Of a stretch of DNA of 64,000 bases, positions 47,407 through 61,700 are shown piece by piece. Both the position numbers and the translations under genes were made by a program. The DNA comes from Solanum dulcamara (lineage: Eukaryota > Streptophyta > Magnoliopsida > Solanales > Solanaceae). Within the stretch, counting starts at the first letter, position 1; the number at the start of each line of letters is the position of its first letter. Below the pieces are notes generated by a model. The model searched no databases, was not told the origin of the DNA, and worked only from the letters and a program-made list of their open reading frames with translations. The stretch spans positions 16,329,523 to 16,393,522 of the forward strand of contig NC_077237.1 in assembly GCF_947179165.1 (NCBI RefSeq), read 5' to 3'.

Positions 47407-50400
47407 TTCTTCCCCTCTATAGAACATTCGTCCTCAAATGTTAACTAGTTTCATAGGGTCGTATGAGGACTTCGGGAATTCTCTATAGCAGTTGTCATCT
47501 ATAAGCCTCTTATTAACCAATATAATCAACTTAAGAGCTTAGATTTCCTGTAGACATATAGAACAAGTACGAATATCTCTTCTCTATCTCCCTTTTAGCT
47601 TCCAAGGTCATCCCTTTATTTTTATTTTGCTATAATACTTTGACGGAAGCCACATTCTTAGTTCGTAACCTTCCAATCTCCCTCCAAGATGGCGATAGGT
47701 CGCTTCTCGTAGGATAACTCCTCTATTATGTGGACCTTATCCACGGAGAATATTCTGGAAGGGTTCACTTATACATTTGCAGAATATTGACATGTGAAAA
47801 AACTGGATGAATTGTCTTTAAATCAGATGGTAGATCCAACTCATAGGCAACTTTGCCTATTCTACAAATGATCTGATAAGGACCAATGTATCTCAGGCCA
47901 TGTTTCCCTTTCTTGCCAAATTTTATTACCTCTCTTCTTGGGTGACATTTTCAAGAACACCTAATCCTCAACCTCAAACCTTAAGTATTGACGTTGGTTA
48001 TCTGCGTATGACTTCTGTCGACTCTGGATTGCTAATAGGTTCTCCTGAATGAGCTTCACTTTATCCACAGTTCGTTGAACCATGTATGGGCCTATTAGTT
48101 TAGTCTCACTAACCTTAAACCAACCAATAGGTGCTCTGCACTTTCTTCCATATGAAGTTTTATATGGTGCCACTTGGGTACTATTGTAAACAAAATCAAT
48201 AAGTGACAAGTGATCATCCCAGCTACCCCTGAAGTCAATAATGCAGGTCCGCAACATATCTTCTAGTGTCTGAATAGTACATTCAGCCTGTCCATCAGTC
48301 TAAGGGTGAAATACTGTGCTAAGATTTACTTGTGTCCCCAATCTTTCTTGGAATGATTTCTAAAAGTTAGTGGTAAACTGAGTTCCTCTATCCGATATCA
48401 TAGATGTGGGAACCCCATGAAGCCTTACTACTTCCTTAACATATAATTTTGCGTAGTTCTCCGCTAAATATATATTCCTAACTGGAAGAAAATGGGCTGA
48501 TCATGTCAGCCTATCAACCATAACCCATATGAAATCATACTGCTATAGAGTGCTAGGTAAGCCTGTACTAAAATTCATATTAATTGCTTTCCATTTCCAA
48601 GTCGGGATTCCCATCTTCTGTAATAGTCCACTAGGCTTCTCATTCTCGATCTTGTTTAAGCTATTGTATAATTTCTCTTAACCCAACTTATAACACTCTA
48701 GGCATATCCTACTGCGCCTTTACTCAAATTTTCCTTCTAGTTCTCTTACCACATATCATATTGCAATCTTTATATGAACATGTGTAGGTGCTTCAATTAG
48801 CCCAGAAGATGCCTTATCATCGCTATACTAGTCTTTATGCAGACCCTATATCTTCTCTTACCTTCTTCAGTTGATGTCAGGGCTCACTATGGCTTTTGCC
48901 CTCAATACTAATCATATCTCAATAGTTTTGCCTCAAACCATCTTATATTTTTCTTTAATGTATTTGAAATATGGGAATCACCTTGATATTACTGACTTCT
49001 TATTATCTTTATCAAGGAATCACTTGATCTCACCCTTAGTATACCAACACCCGCAAGTTGCATAACTATTCTTGTACAATTTGTACAAAGTGAGTTCCAT
49101 CCTAATCATAGTCTTTCCTTCTCTTGGCTTATTCTGCTCTACATATATCATTGTCCTAACATGTACTTGTAGTCTCTTTTGTCACACTTGTTTTGCTACT
49201 TTTATGTACCCGTAAGTTTTCCCCATATTCTACTGTAGGAGATATTTCTTATCCTTTCTTCTTTGTTACCTGGATGTCACAATATGAGTATCCAATAACT
49301 CTGTTACCAACAACTTAACCTTTCGTCAAGTATAGCCTGGCTATCCCTTACAATGTATTTAAGTTACTCATTATTATTCTCTTGTCGTATTCATCCCTTT
49401 TTGTATGCACCCATCCTTTGGTATCGTACTGTTCGAGGTCTTTACCAATAATCCTCAGCACTGTCTCAGATATCATCTTGGCTTCTATCCGTCTATTGCT
49501 GGCTTTTAGATCTTGCTAGCTCATTCCAGCATGGGATCTCACTTAAAGTTTAAGTGTTCACATTAACACATTGTAGTGTCGGTTGATTTTATCTCACGCT
49601 TGTATTTCTCATATCCACTTCCCCCTTTAGGGTATATCCATGCCTTCCTTTATATCATCTATACTTTAGGTTACCCAAGCATGAAATCTTAACACAATCA
49701 TGAGGAGCTTAGAGTTCTCGATATATAGTACAAAATCTAGTCTGATTATTGGTACTCAAGTCATAAAATTGATATAGCAATTTATTCAAAGCCACATTCC
49801 ATTCATCCCAATCAGTAATTAGCTAGTGCTTATAATCATTTCAAATTCTCTATTAGGGAGCACTTATACTCTGATGACACGTGTTTCAAGCTTTGTTATA
49901 ACACTATCTTTATTCCAGTGGATACCACTTGTTCTTCTAATAAATTTGCAATGCATCAGTTGTTTTGCAAATCTACATTCCCTATCCTCTAAGGATCTTC
50001 CTGTTTTTCATGGTGGAGTCACATATACGCAATACCTCTTTATGCCTCATGAGCTTTCATCCTTGTCGTGTACCCGATTCTATCTTCTAATCTTACTCAA
50101 ATCATATCAACTTTGTTTTAATAGAGGTCTTGTCTTCTCACCCTTTTCGTCATACTACACCTTCAATTCGTATCTATCTATTTCCCTTTTTGTCCGATAC
50201 TCATACTTAATTAATCACGTCTATCTTGAGTACTTCATTTAGTAGTCCTTTCATTTCTCCAGTTCATGTCCATTTTTTTTTGTGAACGAGGAATTTCATG
50301 TTACTCTTTATTTCCTTGTACTCACTATCATTTCCGTTATCATATAACCTTTATTCGAAGCTTTCCCTACAGAACTTGATAAATCTTCCTTATTTGTTCT

Positions 50401-51813
50401 ATAGCTTTCTTTTCCGTTCCACACTTACCTTTATATTCTAGTCACATGGATCATGTCATATCTTTGGCTACTTTCTCACTAGGCTTTCCTTATTTCCATA
50501 ATGATCCTCGTTATATTCACATTATATCCTGTTTGCATTCAATCCCATAGTATGAGACTTCTTAACCTTTTTCATGATTCCTACTATGGGTTAATTGCAC
50601 TCGATGAAGTAAACACATTTAACCTTTTACCTTTCCTAGTCAGCCTTATCCTTCATATCTCACAAGCTTCTATCCTTACTTATCGATTCACTCAATACCC
50701 TTATATAACACCCTATCAAGAATTGCTAACCTCTTCTAAATCACCCCTTAGTATTACAAGCCCTTCCGACTCATCGTTGCATTTTATCAATAACATATGA
50801 AACACATGATCTTGAATAGCCCACAAATTTATGTTTTCTATTCACAAGTTATATCTCCCATTAGTTGGTTAAGACCTAATAAAATGTCACCATGAAGCAT
50901 TCTCCAATCACCACCAGAAGGGAACTAGAATCCAATAAGCACCACAATACTTTTTAGTGCTTGACCCACATGGTTTTCCTCTAGATTTATTCTTGAGTCG
51001 TGAACAAATTATCTAGTTCACAACTTATGGTTGAGGGTTTTGTACTTTTCCACAAAAGTGAAACTCAATCGCTGGACACTTTGCCCTCCACAAGAGTTTT
51101 CTTCTGCAATAAAACTCCCTAAGTAAAAGTAGTGCCCTTCACCGATAACATGGAGGGTACCTCTTTCAGCTTTAGTTCAACATAATAAGTTCACCTATCG
51201 GTATAAACTTTTAAGGCATATTATGAACTTCTATCTCACTCTCCCCCTCTTTTTTCCTGAGAAAATTTGGGCTGAGTTTCCTCTGCATTTCTTACTAGCT
51301 CAAACCTTCACACAGAAAATGCCAATAATGCCTCACAAGGCCAACATATATATTCATATCATATCACATCCACATAGGGCACCAAATATCAACAACAGTA
51401 TAAAATGATGGACTTACCTCGTATGTCCAACTTAAATTGTACCTGTGACACTTTCCTATCTACTTTTTCTTTAAAGTTTCAACTTTACATTTCAATCATA
51501 TTTCAATATTCTTACCTTATCTAATATGCCTCTTTCGCATTGTTACTTACCTTGTGTATTGTGGAGCATCCAATATCATCAGTCAATTCCTTCTGTCAAT
51601 GTCGTTCTTCAATTGTAATCAAAGGTTAGTATACAGAATCTCATTTCCTATAGATCGGTTCTATCGCACGATCTTAGATATGAAAGGAAGGTAACATCCT
51701 AAATGTTCTGTACCCTTTTATCTATAGATGTGGTGCACAACACACTGATAAACAAGACTCTACTAGAAATGGTCTGTAGACACTCCGAGGATGAACTGCT
51801 CTAATACTACTTT
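47407..51813 (-). other. Internal region of inner element 2
   Basis: Apart from integrase, 4.4 kb without recognisable gag, protease or RT. 48700-51200 is pyrimidine-rich on the plus strand. Open frames there (the longest about 138 codons at 49826-50242, +) run against the element's orientation and resemble nothing known to me. Confidence 0.65.
47961..48660 (-). pseudogene. Ty3/gypsy integrase fragment
   Basis: Minus-strand segments in order: NEKPSGLLQKMGIPTWKWK, then FIWVMVDRLT with the first core Asp, GVPTSMISDRGTQFT with the second Asp, TDGQAECTIQTLEDMLR, and an open stretch of 98 codons (48257 to 47961) ending near RFEVED. Several stops lie between the first segments. Upstream zinc-finger, RNase H and RT parts are missing. 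Confidence 0.88.
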
Positions 51814-54800
51814 TGTCATGATCCAACTCCGTAGGCCGTAACTGGGGTTTGACCTGGACCCCTGTGTACATATATATCAGTTGTAGGCTAGTTGAACCGT
51901 GAACCATGTGATACAATACATGAGGACCCCAATGGTTCATAACATTTTCATATACATGTAGCCTTTTTTATTTGTATCATATCATGAAAGGGCATGCAAG
52001 ATGACAAGGCTGCCATAACATAACAACATTTACAACACATCGTATAGACACATTTGAACAAAACTTACGTACAACCCACATACATATATGTCTACCGACC
52101 TCTAAGAGTGTTAACGGTATTATATGGTGGGACAGGACCCCTGCCATACCCTCGAATAACTAAATATATACATCAACAAATCAATACCAACAACTTAGGC
52201 TCCAGTATAATAGAAACTTCAAAATGGCTAAATGGGAAGTCCTAAGCTGACAGATCCCTAAAACACGTGTCTATACCTGCAGACATGAAACTCATCCCCC
52301 TGAAAAAGAGGGGTCAGTATGATATATGTACTGAGTATACATAGGGAAGAAAATCTATTTATAAATGGAATCAAATATGCAGTAAAAGCATAATATATCA
52401 TAAATGAGATCACATTTGAAGTAGAGATTCAGGAGACAAGTATGATACTCAGTAAGTCGTTGTACCTAGGCCTTATGAAATCAAGTCATGTATATCATCA
52501 TCACATATCGTACCTGGCCCACTTTGGGACTTGATGTTATTATTATATCATGCTATCATCATACCGGCCCTCTAGTGAGGGGCTCAGTGAATCTCTCATG
52601 TACATGTATCACATTTGGCCCATCATAGGCTACCTTATGAAATAAAATCATGCATGCTCACATCATATATATATACCGTACCCGACCCTTTAGTAAGTGA
52701 CTCGGTGAATAGAGTAATATACACTTATACCATACCTGTTCCATTGTGGGACTCGATGCCATAACCATCTCATTATACCATAATGTCATCATATAGCATA
52801 CCTGGCCATCTAGTGAGGGGCTTGGTGGATAATGCAGTAAAATGTGCATGATAACATACCCGGCCCGGGACTCGGTGAAAGAAGTAACAACAACAACATG
52901 CACAAACAGAGTAGTGAGTAACCATATACAATTAGCTCGTTATCTAAGACTCAATAAAACAATCATAATGAACTATAAATTGAGGATCAAAATAGTAATC
53001 ATCTCAAGTATCCTCTAAATGCCATTAGGGTCCATATCAAACGGAGTTCTCAGGAATCATAGACATTTATTAAGATAATGCCAAATGGTTTATGAAATCA
53101 GAGACACTTTTCATCATAGAGTCCTTAGAAATAGGAGCTTATACATTCCACTACTAATCGACATATAAAAGGCTCAGGGAAGTAGTTCAACTACTATGAG
53201 AGTTTTATCATCAAAAAGTGAATAAGAGACATGAATTATATTCAAAACTTAGGAATGGAATCACCCCAGAGCTCGTATCATATATCACTTATATCTAAGA
53301 CATGCCAAAATAAAAGAAGGAGTAAGCTTTACAAGCTTACTACTTTCCTTCATATAGAAGACTTGAGAGACAATAACTCAATTATTGTAGGAGTTATAAC
53401 ATCAAGATATGGGTAAGAGGCATGAATCATACTCGGAGCTTTATTAATGGGATTATCCCCATATTTCATATACAAACCACTTATGGATAAGACATGCCAA
53501 GAGAAAAGAAGGATAGCTTTACATACCTTTATGGATCAACCGTAACCAAGCTCGTCTTGTTACTTCTTTAACCTATTTAACACGAAAGTTACACTATTAT
53601 GAATAGCCTTCGACTTGTTCATACTTCTTGACTAGTGTGTCGATTAGTTAAGAAGTTAACGGAAATCGGGCAGCACCTCTCTTATAATATGCCCTCTCCG
53701 AACTTTCAAGTATCCTTCGAGTAGTACAGACACACCACCACCAACAACCAGCATCCATATACAATTAAATTACTTCAATACTACTCAATACAAGCTCCAA
53801 ATAGCCCACTCAAAACTATGACATTAAGATACGGTTTTTAATCTTTATTTCATAAAAGCACAACCTTACGGAAAGGAGCACAATGTGGCTGCAATCAGCC
53901 ACACTTATATCCATATTTAACCATGTTTCCAGCTCTGCAACATATTCAAACCACTTCCAAATACAACACCATACTAACGAAAACACTAGCCAAACTTTAA
54001 CCCATTAGAATAGCTTCAAAATAGCCCCCTACACGGCTTCAATACCCTTCAACAGTAACAGGTATAATTTCATATTTCCAGCCCATATTTACACATCCAT
54101 GACATATTTAAACCCTTACTAAAATGTGTGAAGAGGGAATCAAACCGTACCTTAGCAAATGAGCTTCCGAAACTTATCAAAAGTTGTAGGTTCACGTTGA
54201 CTTCCTTGCTTCCCCAATAATTAGTTTACGCTATTAAACACCATTACTTAATCGAAGAATACCTTAAATAATTAATTTATGGATCAAAATTGGAGGGCCT
54301 ACCTTGCTGCAACCCTAGCCATAACTTTCTTCTCTTTTCTCTCCAAAATTCTTCAAGTTTGAAGATAAGAAATGAAACATACGTAGATAATAACCTTCTA
54401 ATGGGTCAAAATTACCTTAGAGAATAATTTATGGAGCAAGACTCAAAGCCCTCCTTTTGTTTCAGCCATGGCCGAAAGTTGCCATGGCTTGAACTCTCTT
54501 TTTCTTCTCTCTAGTTTTCTCTAAGTTAATGTTAAGAAAAGGATGAACAAATGACTTGTTATTAGTCATAAATTAAGGTTATATACACCTCATTTAAGAG
54601 TTACACATGTCATCCCCTAAGGGTGACACGTTTCCAGCCCCTACACATGTCCAACCCTAAGGGTGACACGTGTCCAACTCCTATAGGTCCGTTCCCTCCA
54701 TGCTCCAACCAACTGCTGCCATATGGCTTGGTGGAGACTACTTTCTAAGTAGGTGCATCACCTACTTATAGTAGGTGCATCACCTACTTACTCTTTTTTT

Positions 54801-55139
54801 CATAGGTTCATAATCTAGTCTCACTTTAAGAACCTATGTAATCCTTGCTACTTAAGCTTGACATGTACTCAAGTAGCTTAATTATGTAAGACATCCAAGT
54901 CGATTCACAAGTGGGTCGATTACCCCAACTCACTACTTGGCCTCCAATTTTTTTCCAATCCTTCCAAACCTATTTCCAACCATTACTACTCACATAGAGC
55001 TAGCTTATTCAAAATTTGGGATGGCCTCATCCTTCCTTCCTTAGGATTATTTGATAACGTCATGGATCACATGGATCACATGGTAGCTCTAGAGAAGCTA
55101 AATAGATGTTCCCATGTATCAAAAGTGCAGGGTATAACA
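51814..55139 (-). repeat. 5' LTR of inner element 2
   Basis: Starts TGTTATACCC and ends ATGACA on the minus strand. It differs from the other LTR by scattered substitutions plus a 22-bp tandem gain around 54749-54787 and a small gain near 54640. Confidence 0.92.
54749..54787 (+). repeat. Duplicated 17-bp palindrome
   Basis: gtaggtgcatcacctac is a palindrome around cat. It occurs twice here (54749-54765, 54771-54787) but once in the sister LTR (47039-47055). Confidence 0.95.
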
Positions 55140-55144
55140 GTGTT

Positions 55145-56294
55145 CCTTGTTATGATAGTTATTGTATGCTTATTTCATTTAATGCAATAGACGTGGAGGA
55201 AGAGCGAGATCGGATCTTATTGTGTAAAATAGATAGGTAATAGTATTTTGGTGTACCTCTTGGTAGAAGTTAATGTAATTGCCAGTGTAGAGATGCTAAG
55301 ATTGGCATGAGAATTCTTAAGAGATGTTGACTTCAAAGAATCCATAAAGTGGTTAGAATGATAGGCTTGCATGTGTGGTGGTCATTATATAAGTGATTGC
55401 AGTAGGCTATTGATGATTTATTGTGGAGGGTATTAAGTAAGGGTAATGGGATGGTTATAGAACAAGAATTGAAGGTGGTATTGATGGCATATGGATGAAT
55501 GCACAATCCATGAGGTTCTTCTTGATTTGGACTCGAGGTTGGTTGAATATAATGGAAAAAAGTAGTACTCTTGAGATGAGGTTCTCTGTAGAGTTATAGA
55601 ACATAAAGCTTATGGTCTAGATTAACATAATTATATCATGTGTAGTACCCTATGACTTAGAATTAGTCTTGAACATAATAAGAGCATGTAGATAAACTTG
55701 GAGTCCTAGGCCTTAGTGAAGCTAGTTATATCCTTGTGTGAGTTATGAGTTGCAACCGAGAAAGACTTATATCTAGAAAGAAGATATTTAATCTCAAAAG
55801 CTATCGGTCATGTCGCTTAATTCATAGTGGCCATATCGGTCATGTCACTTAATTCATAGTGGCCATACTCTTAAATCAGGCTCATAAGCCTCTTTCCCGA
55901 AGTTATGAGAAGTTTCAATGTAAATGTTGGAGATTATAGTCATTCTCTCTTTTTTGCTTCAGTGATGATGTTGATGGTAATATTCCTGTTCCTATCTCTG
56001 AGATAGTACCTTCTTGAATTTGAGTTATTGAGTGAGTTATTCACGAGTTTGAGTCTTTGAGTTCTTGTATTGCATTCGTGCCTTCCAATAATGATATTGC
56101 TAGAAATATTCCTTGTACTTATCTTATAGTTCATGTTCATTCCAAGTTTGACTATATGATGAGTATTCTTGAGTCCGAGTAATGATGGGTTGATTGTTTG
56201 AGTATCTGAGTTCTTAATTTGCACTCGTGCCTTGTGCAATTTCCATATGTAGTTGCTTTTTATTCGAGGATAAATTATTCCAAGGGGGAGAAAA
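55145..56294 (+). other. Internal region of inner element 1, right part
   Basis: No domain recognised. Contains a 32-bp tandem duplication (55803-55834, 55835-55866; one mismatch, gct/act). Ends with the polypurine tract caagggggagaaaa at 56281-56294. Confidence 0.7.
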
Positions 56295-58737
56295 TGTTAC
56301 ACTTGGTAAAATTTCCAAAATACCCCTAGACAAAAAAATGCTCACACAATGCACCATCCTTAACTTTTTTAGCCAATTCAAGGAGGAATATCGATCTGGG
56401 GAAAAATCACATGGGAAAGTGGTCTTGATTGAATTTCAGGCCGACCGGATCAGAAGATAATATTTTAGCAAAAAAGCAGCCTAAATAGAAGAGGGTACGA
56501 TAAGTACGCATCGTGGACCTGGCCCTACCTAGTTTATTTTCTCACTTTGTTCATAAAACTTATTTCAAAAGTGTGTTTTATGTGTTGCACGACATTTGTA
56601 CATAAATCGCATTTGACGAATGCGATTTATGTGTATTTTTTCTGTACATTTTTCAGCTTCAAATAAGATATTTTGGTCTTTTTTCCACCCTTCTATACTT
56701 AATTCATAATTGATATATGCCGTTTTTGACCTTATAAGAGTTTCTAAACCCATTTCTTAGACTTTTTGTGCATTCAAGAAAAAGAAACTAGGGCTAAGGA
56801 GAGGAGAAAAGGCTAAGGTTCAAGGATTTCAAGCCAGAATCTTGCCAGTTTGATTGTTTGTCTCAAGATTGTTCTTGCGGAGAAAAGCCTACTTACTTTC
56901 TCTTGCTGCTTTTCATCCCAGGTATGTAAGGCTAACCACAAAGTTGGATTGAGTTCGTCCACGTGCCCTACATCTAATTCTATCAATTGTTGAGAATGAG
57001 TTGAGTCTAACCTAGTTTCTTTAATTCGGAATGAGTTAATTCTTCTTCTATTGAGTTTCGTATAATTATGTATTCAGATTATTGTTACTTTTTTTTTATC
57101 TCTCACTTGATTCTAACTATTGTTCATGGCTACTTTCCCATGAATCCTAATTTATTTGATAATTATAATTTTTACATACACATTTTTGGGTAAAGATGAT
57201 GGTTTTTAAGTATTGATGATGAGAGTGATTTGGAATAATATATATATATATATATATATATACACGAGTTTGAGTTTTCATATGAATTGAGTTCTTGAGA
57301 ATTTCTGTAAGCTTAACATATTTTACATAATATTGTGAAATTGATGTTTTCCATGAACATTTTTCTTGAACAAATGATTTAAACTACTTATTTCATAAAC
57401 CCTAATGGTATTTTGGCTAATATCAAATGTATATGGCTAAGGATTGAGTCTAGAACCTTGAACTTGTGAATGTATAATTGTGTTTGGGATGTGAGCATGA
57501 TAATTGTATTGATAAAACTTGATGGTCCTTTATATCTTAATAATTGAACCCAATTGAATGGTCTCAACTGAATGTGTTCATAAATGATTGTCCCAACTAC
57601 TCTTCAATTATTGGGAATGATTGGATGATGGATTGGTTGAAAGTATTGATTGGATAGAACTGACGAATTGATAAAAGTCCATATGAGACTTGTTGATTGG
57701 TTTGATTGAATTGATTGTCTTATGAGTATTGAGTCTTTGAAGGAGTAGCGAGCACCGAATTGGGTAAGAGTAAGTAATAAGTCGAACTCAATAACTACAT
57801 CTCCAAACATAGGAGAGGATTGAACCATTAAAGTCGGATGCTTCCCTAGTTTTATATCCTAAAAAGATAGGATTTTATTGATTGTTGGATCCATATTGGT
57901 AGATTTTTCCTTTACCCTGCCAAGGTATTGGACAATTATGGCAACAACAACGTGCTTGTTGTATTATCACTGTCTTATAATTGATTGTTGTTAGATAAGA
58001 CAAACTCCCATATAGGTCTTGATAGTACTTTGATTGGATTCGATTTCATTGGATTGTATTGGATTGTATATGATTAGTCTCTATCTAAACCTTACTTTTG
58101 CTTTAGATTTATGATATCTTGATTGAGTTTCTCATCTTTCTGATTTGAGATATCTGAACATGTATTATTCTACCTTGATACATGTTTCATTCTTCCATAT
58201 TACATACTCATACATTTCACGTATTGACGTCTATTTGGACCTGCATCATTTCATGATGTAGAGATAGGTTCTAGAGATCATCAAAAGGCACACCATTGAT
58301 GATCTTTTCCACATTCCAGTTGATTAGTGAGTCCTCCCTACTTTCGGAGAATACCATCCTTTTATCATCTAGCTTTAGAGTTTAGACTTTTACTTTTATT
58401 TTAATTAAGATAGCCATGAACCTATCATTGACACCACTTAGATAGTTGATAGAGGCTTTATAGACTAGATTATTGACTTGTTGATTGGATATTGTTTTTT
58501 GGCTAGTTTCATTCATACTAGTACTATTGATTGGATTAGGTAGATTGTTGGACTTTGGCCTTATTCTTCAAGCTATTTATTTGATTATCATATTGATCTA
58601 TTTTCTTGATGAGCTAAATCTTTCACTGATAGAGTGTTGATTGAATGATTGTTTGAACAGGCTAAGTGGTTCATTTAGGGACTATCAATAGTCTCTGAGT
58701 ACTGGCCACACCCAGGGTACTCTCCCATAGTGTGACA
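56295..58737 (+). repeat. 3' LTR of inner element 1
   Basis: Begins TGTTACACTTGG right after the polypurine tract and ends TAGTGTGACA. A (TA)n tract lies at 57236-57264. Confidence 0.92.
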
Positions 58738-61700
58738 TAGGTAATCTCTGAAACTCATACCCAGACCTCAAATGCTCGACCTTCACCTGCTGGAAGACAA
58801 GTAACGAGCCATATATTTTGAGATGTCTCTTCTTAAAGTGCTCCACTACTAATGCTGCCTCAAATCACAATACATCTTAGCATTGCCTGGATGGATCAAA
58901 TAGCTGGAATCATGAGCCCCTCTAAGGATCAGCTAAATCAAACCCCCTAACTCTTAGAACACATAATCGGTTGGCAAATGTCAAAATCCCATCTGAATCT
59001 TAATTAGCCTACCCAGCATCACCTTCCAAAACCCTATATCTAAGTGCAACCAAAGATTTATCCTCAAACTGAAGACCATGGATCCTATCTAGCAAAGATG
59101 GTTGAACTCCCATATAGGCTAATACCCACCTAAAGTCTAAAATATCAAGTCGAATCATCTGGTTAGCTAAGGACTAGATGTCTAATGCCAAAGGTTGCTC
59201 CAAAATAGAAAGAAAGGCTAGACTACCCATACTCACCACCTTTTGGCTCAAGGCATCCGCTACTACAATGTCTATGTTTGGATGGTAGAAAATCAAGAGG
59301 TTATAGTCATTCAGGAGCTCAATCCATTGAGCCTGCCTCGAATTATGATCCACATAGCTTATAATGTACTCAAGGCTCTTGTGATCAGTGTAGATCTCAC
59401 AATAAACCCCATATAGATAGTGCCTCTAGATCCTAAGCACAAAAACTATACCGCCAACTCTAAGTCATGGGTTGGGTAGTTGCGCTCAGGCAACTTAAGC
59501 TGCCTAGATGCATAAGCTATAACCGATCCTCTCTGTATCAATACACAACTCAAACTAATTCGAGATATATCATAATATAACATGAAGCCCTCACCCTCAA
59601 CTAAAAGATTCAAAATAGGAGTAGTGGTAAGAAACTCCTTGAGCCTCTGAAAGCTCATATCACACTTCTCTGATTACCCAAAAGGAAAATACTAGGGAGT
59701 TAACCGAGCCAATGGGGAAACAATAGTAGAAAAACCCTCAATAAAGTGCATATAGTAACTAACTAACCCGACGAAGCTATGAACCTTAGTAACAAAAGTA
59801 AGCCTATCCCAATCACAAATAACCTTAATCTTCGCTGGGTCAAACATAACACCCTCCTTGGACATTACGTGTCCAAAGAAAGCTATGACTCAAACCAAAA
59901 CTTGCATTTTGAGAACTTGGCATAAAATCTTTGATCTCTCAAAATTTTGAGCACTATCCTCAAATGCTGCTCATTCTCACTCTGGCTTTTCTAGTATACC
60001 AATGTGTCATCAATGAAGACAATAAAAAATGAATCAAGGTATAGACTGAACACCCGAGTCATCAAGTCCATGAAGGAAGAAGGGGTATTAGTCAATCCAA
60101 AAGACATCAAAAAGAACTCATAATGGACATAACGAGTCCTAAATGCGATATTAGTGATATCTACTGCCCTAATCCTCAGCTGATGGTAACCAGATATCAA
60201 ATTAATCTTAGAAAATACTGAGGCACTTTAAAGATGATCAAATAAGTCATCAATGTGGCATGGGGTAATGGTTATTCACCATCACCTTATTCAGTTGTCT
60301 GTAGTCAATGCACATCCTCATAATTCCGCCTTTCTTCTTCACAAATAGAATAGGAGCACCCTAAAAAGACATGCTCGGACAAATGAATTCCTTACCTAAG
60401 AGGTCCTTAAGCCAAACACTGAGCTCCTTGAGTTATGCATATTCCATCCGATAAGGTGGAATAGAAATAGGATAAGTTCCTGGCTCCAAGTCAACGATAA
60501 AATCAATATCACGCTCTGGAGAAAGTCCAAGTAGATTAATAGGGAACAAATCCATATAATCTCTAACCATAGGGATTGAGTAAATTGAAGGGCCCTCTTA
60601 ACTAATATCTCACACATAGGCCAAATAAGCTAGATAACCCAAAGCAACCAATCGCCAAGCCCATATAAAAGAGATAATCCCCATCACTGTTTGACTTTAA
60701 GAACCCTCCACAATATCAGAGAAATGCTAGGCATGGCTAAGGTAATGGTTTTGACATAGTATTCCAAGACCGCATGGTAACGGGATAACCAGTCTATGCC
60801 TAGAATCATATCAAAATCTATCATATCTAGCATACTAAGATTAACTCTAGTATCATAACCCTAGACAGTCACTAACCAAGATCGCAATACCTGATTTACT
60901 ACTAAGGACTCACCCAATTGGGGTCGAAATGTGAACCAGCTCTACCATGAACTCTGACCTCACACATAATTGGGAAACATAATAAACAAATACATATGAA
61001 AATATGGATCTTGAATCAAATAAAATTGTGGCAGGTTGGTGACACAATAGAAGCGTACCTATAATGACATCATTATATTCCTTAGCCTCTGCCCTCACTA
61101 GAGCTGCGTAGAAATAGCCATGAACACCTCTGCTCGATGCGTCAAATCTATCATCTGACCTACCTCCCTATGATCTGCCTCTAACACCCTATTGGCCATC
61201 TTGACGATCCTAATCCTAACCACTACCTATAATTGGAGGGGGCACTACTGTCATTGGTCTATATGCAATGAAAGCTAGTACAATCGCCCCTCGCCCTCAC
61301 CGGGGGCACTCTCTGGACCAATAGTCTAAGCTACTACAGTAATAAGAACCTTGAGAAGATCCACCTGTAAGGATATGACCACCTCTGCCTGAGTAACCTG
61401 TGTCTAGTCCTCTTGAACTCTGGCTTATTCTAGGACCACTCTCTTGATGCTGGCTGCCCTCAAAAGTAGGTAATGCCTCCTAAACACATCGATTGGACCG
61501 ACCCTATTGGAATCTATAGTGAGGCCTATCATAAGATTCCATTCCTCTAGTTTGGGATCCATTGTAATTTCCCTGGTATTGAGCCCTCTAATCATCGTCC
61601 CCTTAGGACTCGCGATTCATATGCTACATAGATCAAACATGATCAACCATATCAAGAAACAAATGACTTGGTAAAGCTAGATGCTCCGTGTCAATCCTCA

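Larger units (their letters stand above)
44151..55139 (-). mobile_element. Inner LTR retrotransposon 2 (Ty3/gypsy), with perfect GTGTT target duplication
   Basis: LTRs 44151-47406 (3' LTR in its own orientation) and 51814-55139 (5' LTR). GTGTT stands at 44146-44150 and again at 55140-55144. The tRNA-Met-type PBS (TAGTATTAGAGC, two changes) is on the minus strand at 51798-51809, and a purine tract (gaggggaagaa on minus, about 47407-47418) borders the left LTR. Total 10,989 bp. The only domain I recognise inside is integrase (47961-48660), so it could not move by itself. Confidence 0.92.
37348..58737 (+). mobile_element. Inner LTR retrotransposon 1, apparently non-coding (LARD-like)
   Basis: LTRs 37348-39714 and 56295-58737, both TGTTACACT...GTGTGACA; PBS matching the tRNA-Met 3' end at 39719-39730; polypurine tract 56282-56294. 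Flanks are TGGGT (37343-37347) and TAGGT (58738-58742), a one-mismatch 5-bp target duplication inside the outer element's integrase. Once the solo LTR and the second nested element are removed, about 3.5 kb of internal DNA is left, and I recognise no gag or pol in it. That fits a large non-autonomous derivative. Confidence 0.9.

Noticed and set aside
49826..50242. 138-codon plus-strand open frame in inner element 2
   Set aside because: No recognisable domain, opposite to the element's orientation, and in pyrimidine-rich DNA where such frames arise by composition.
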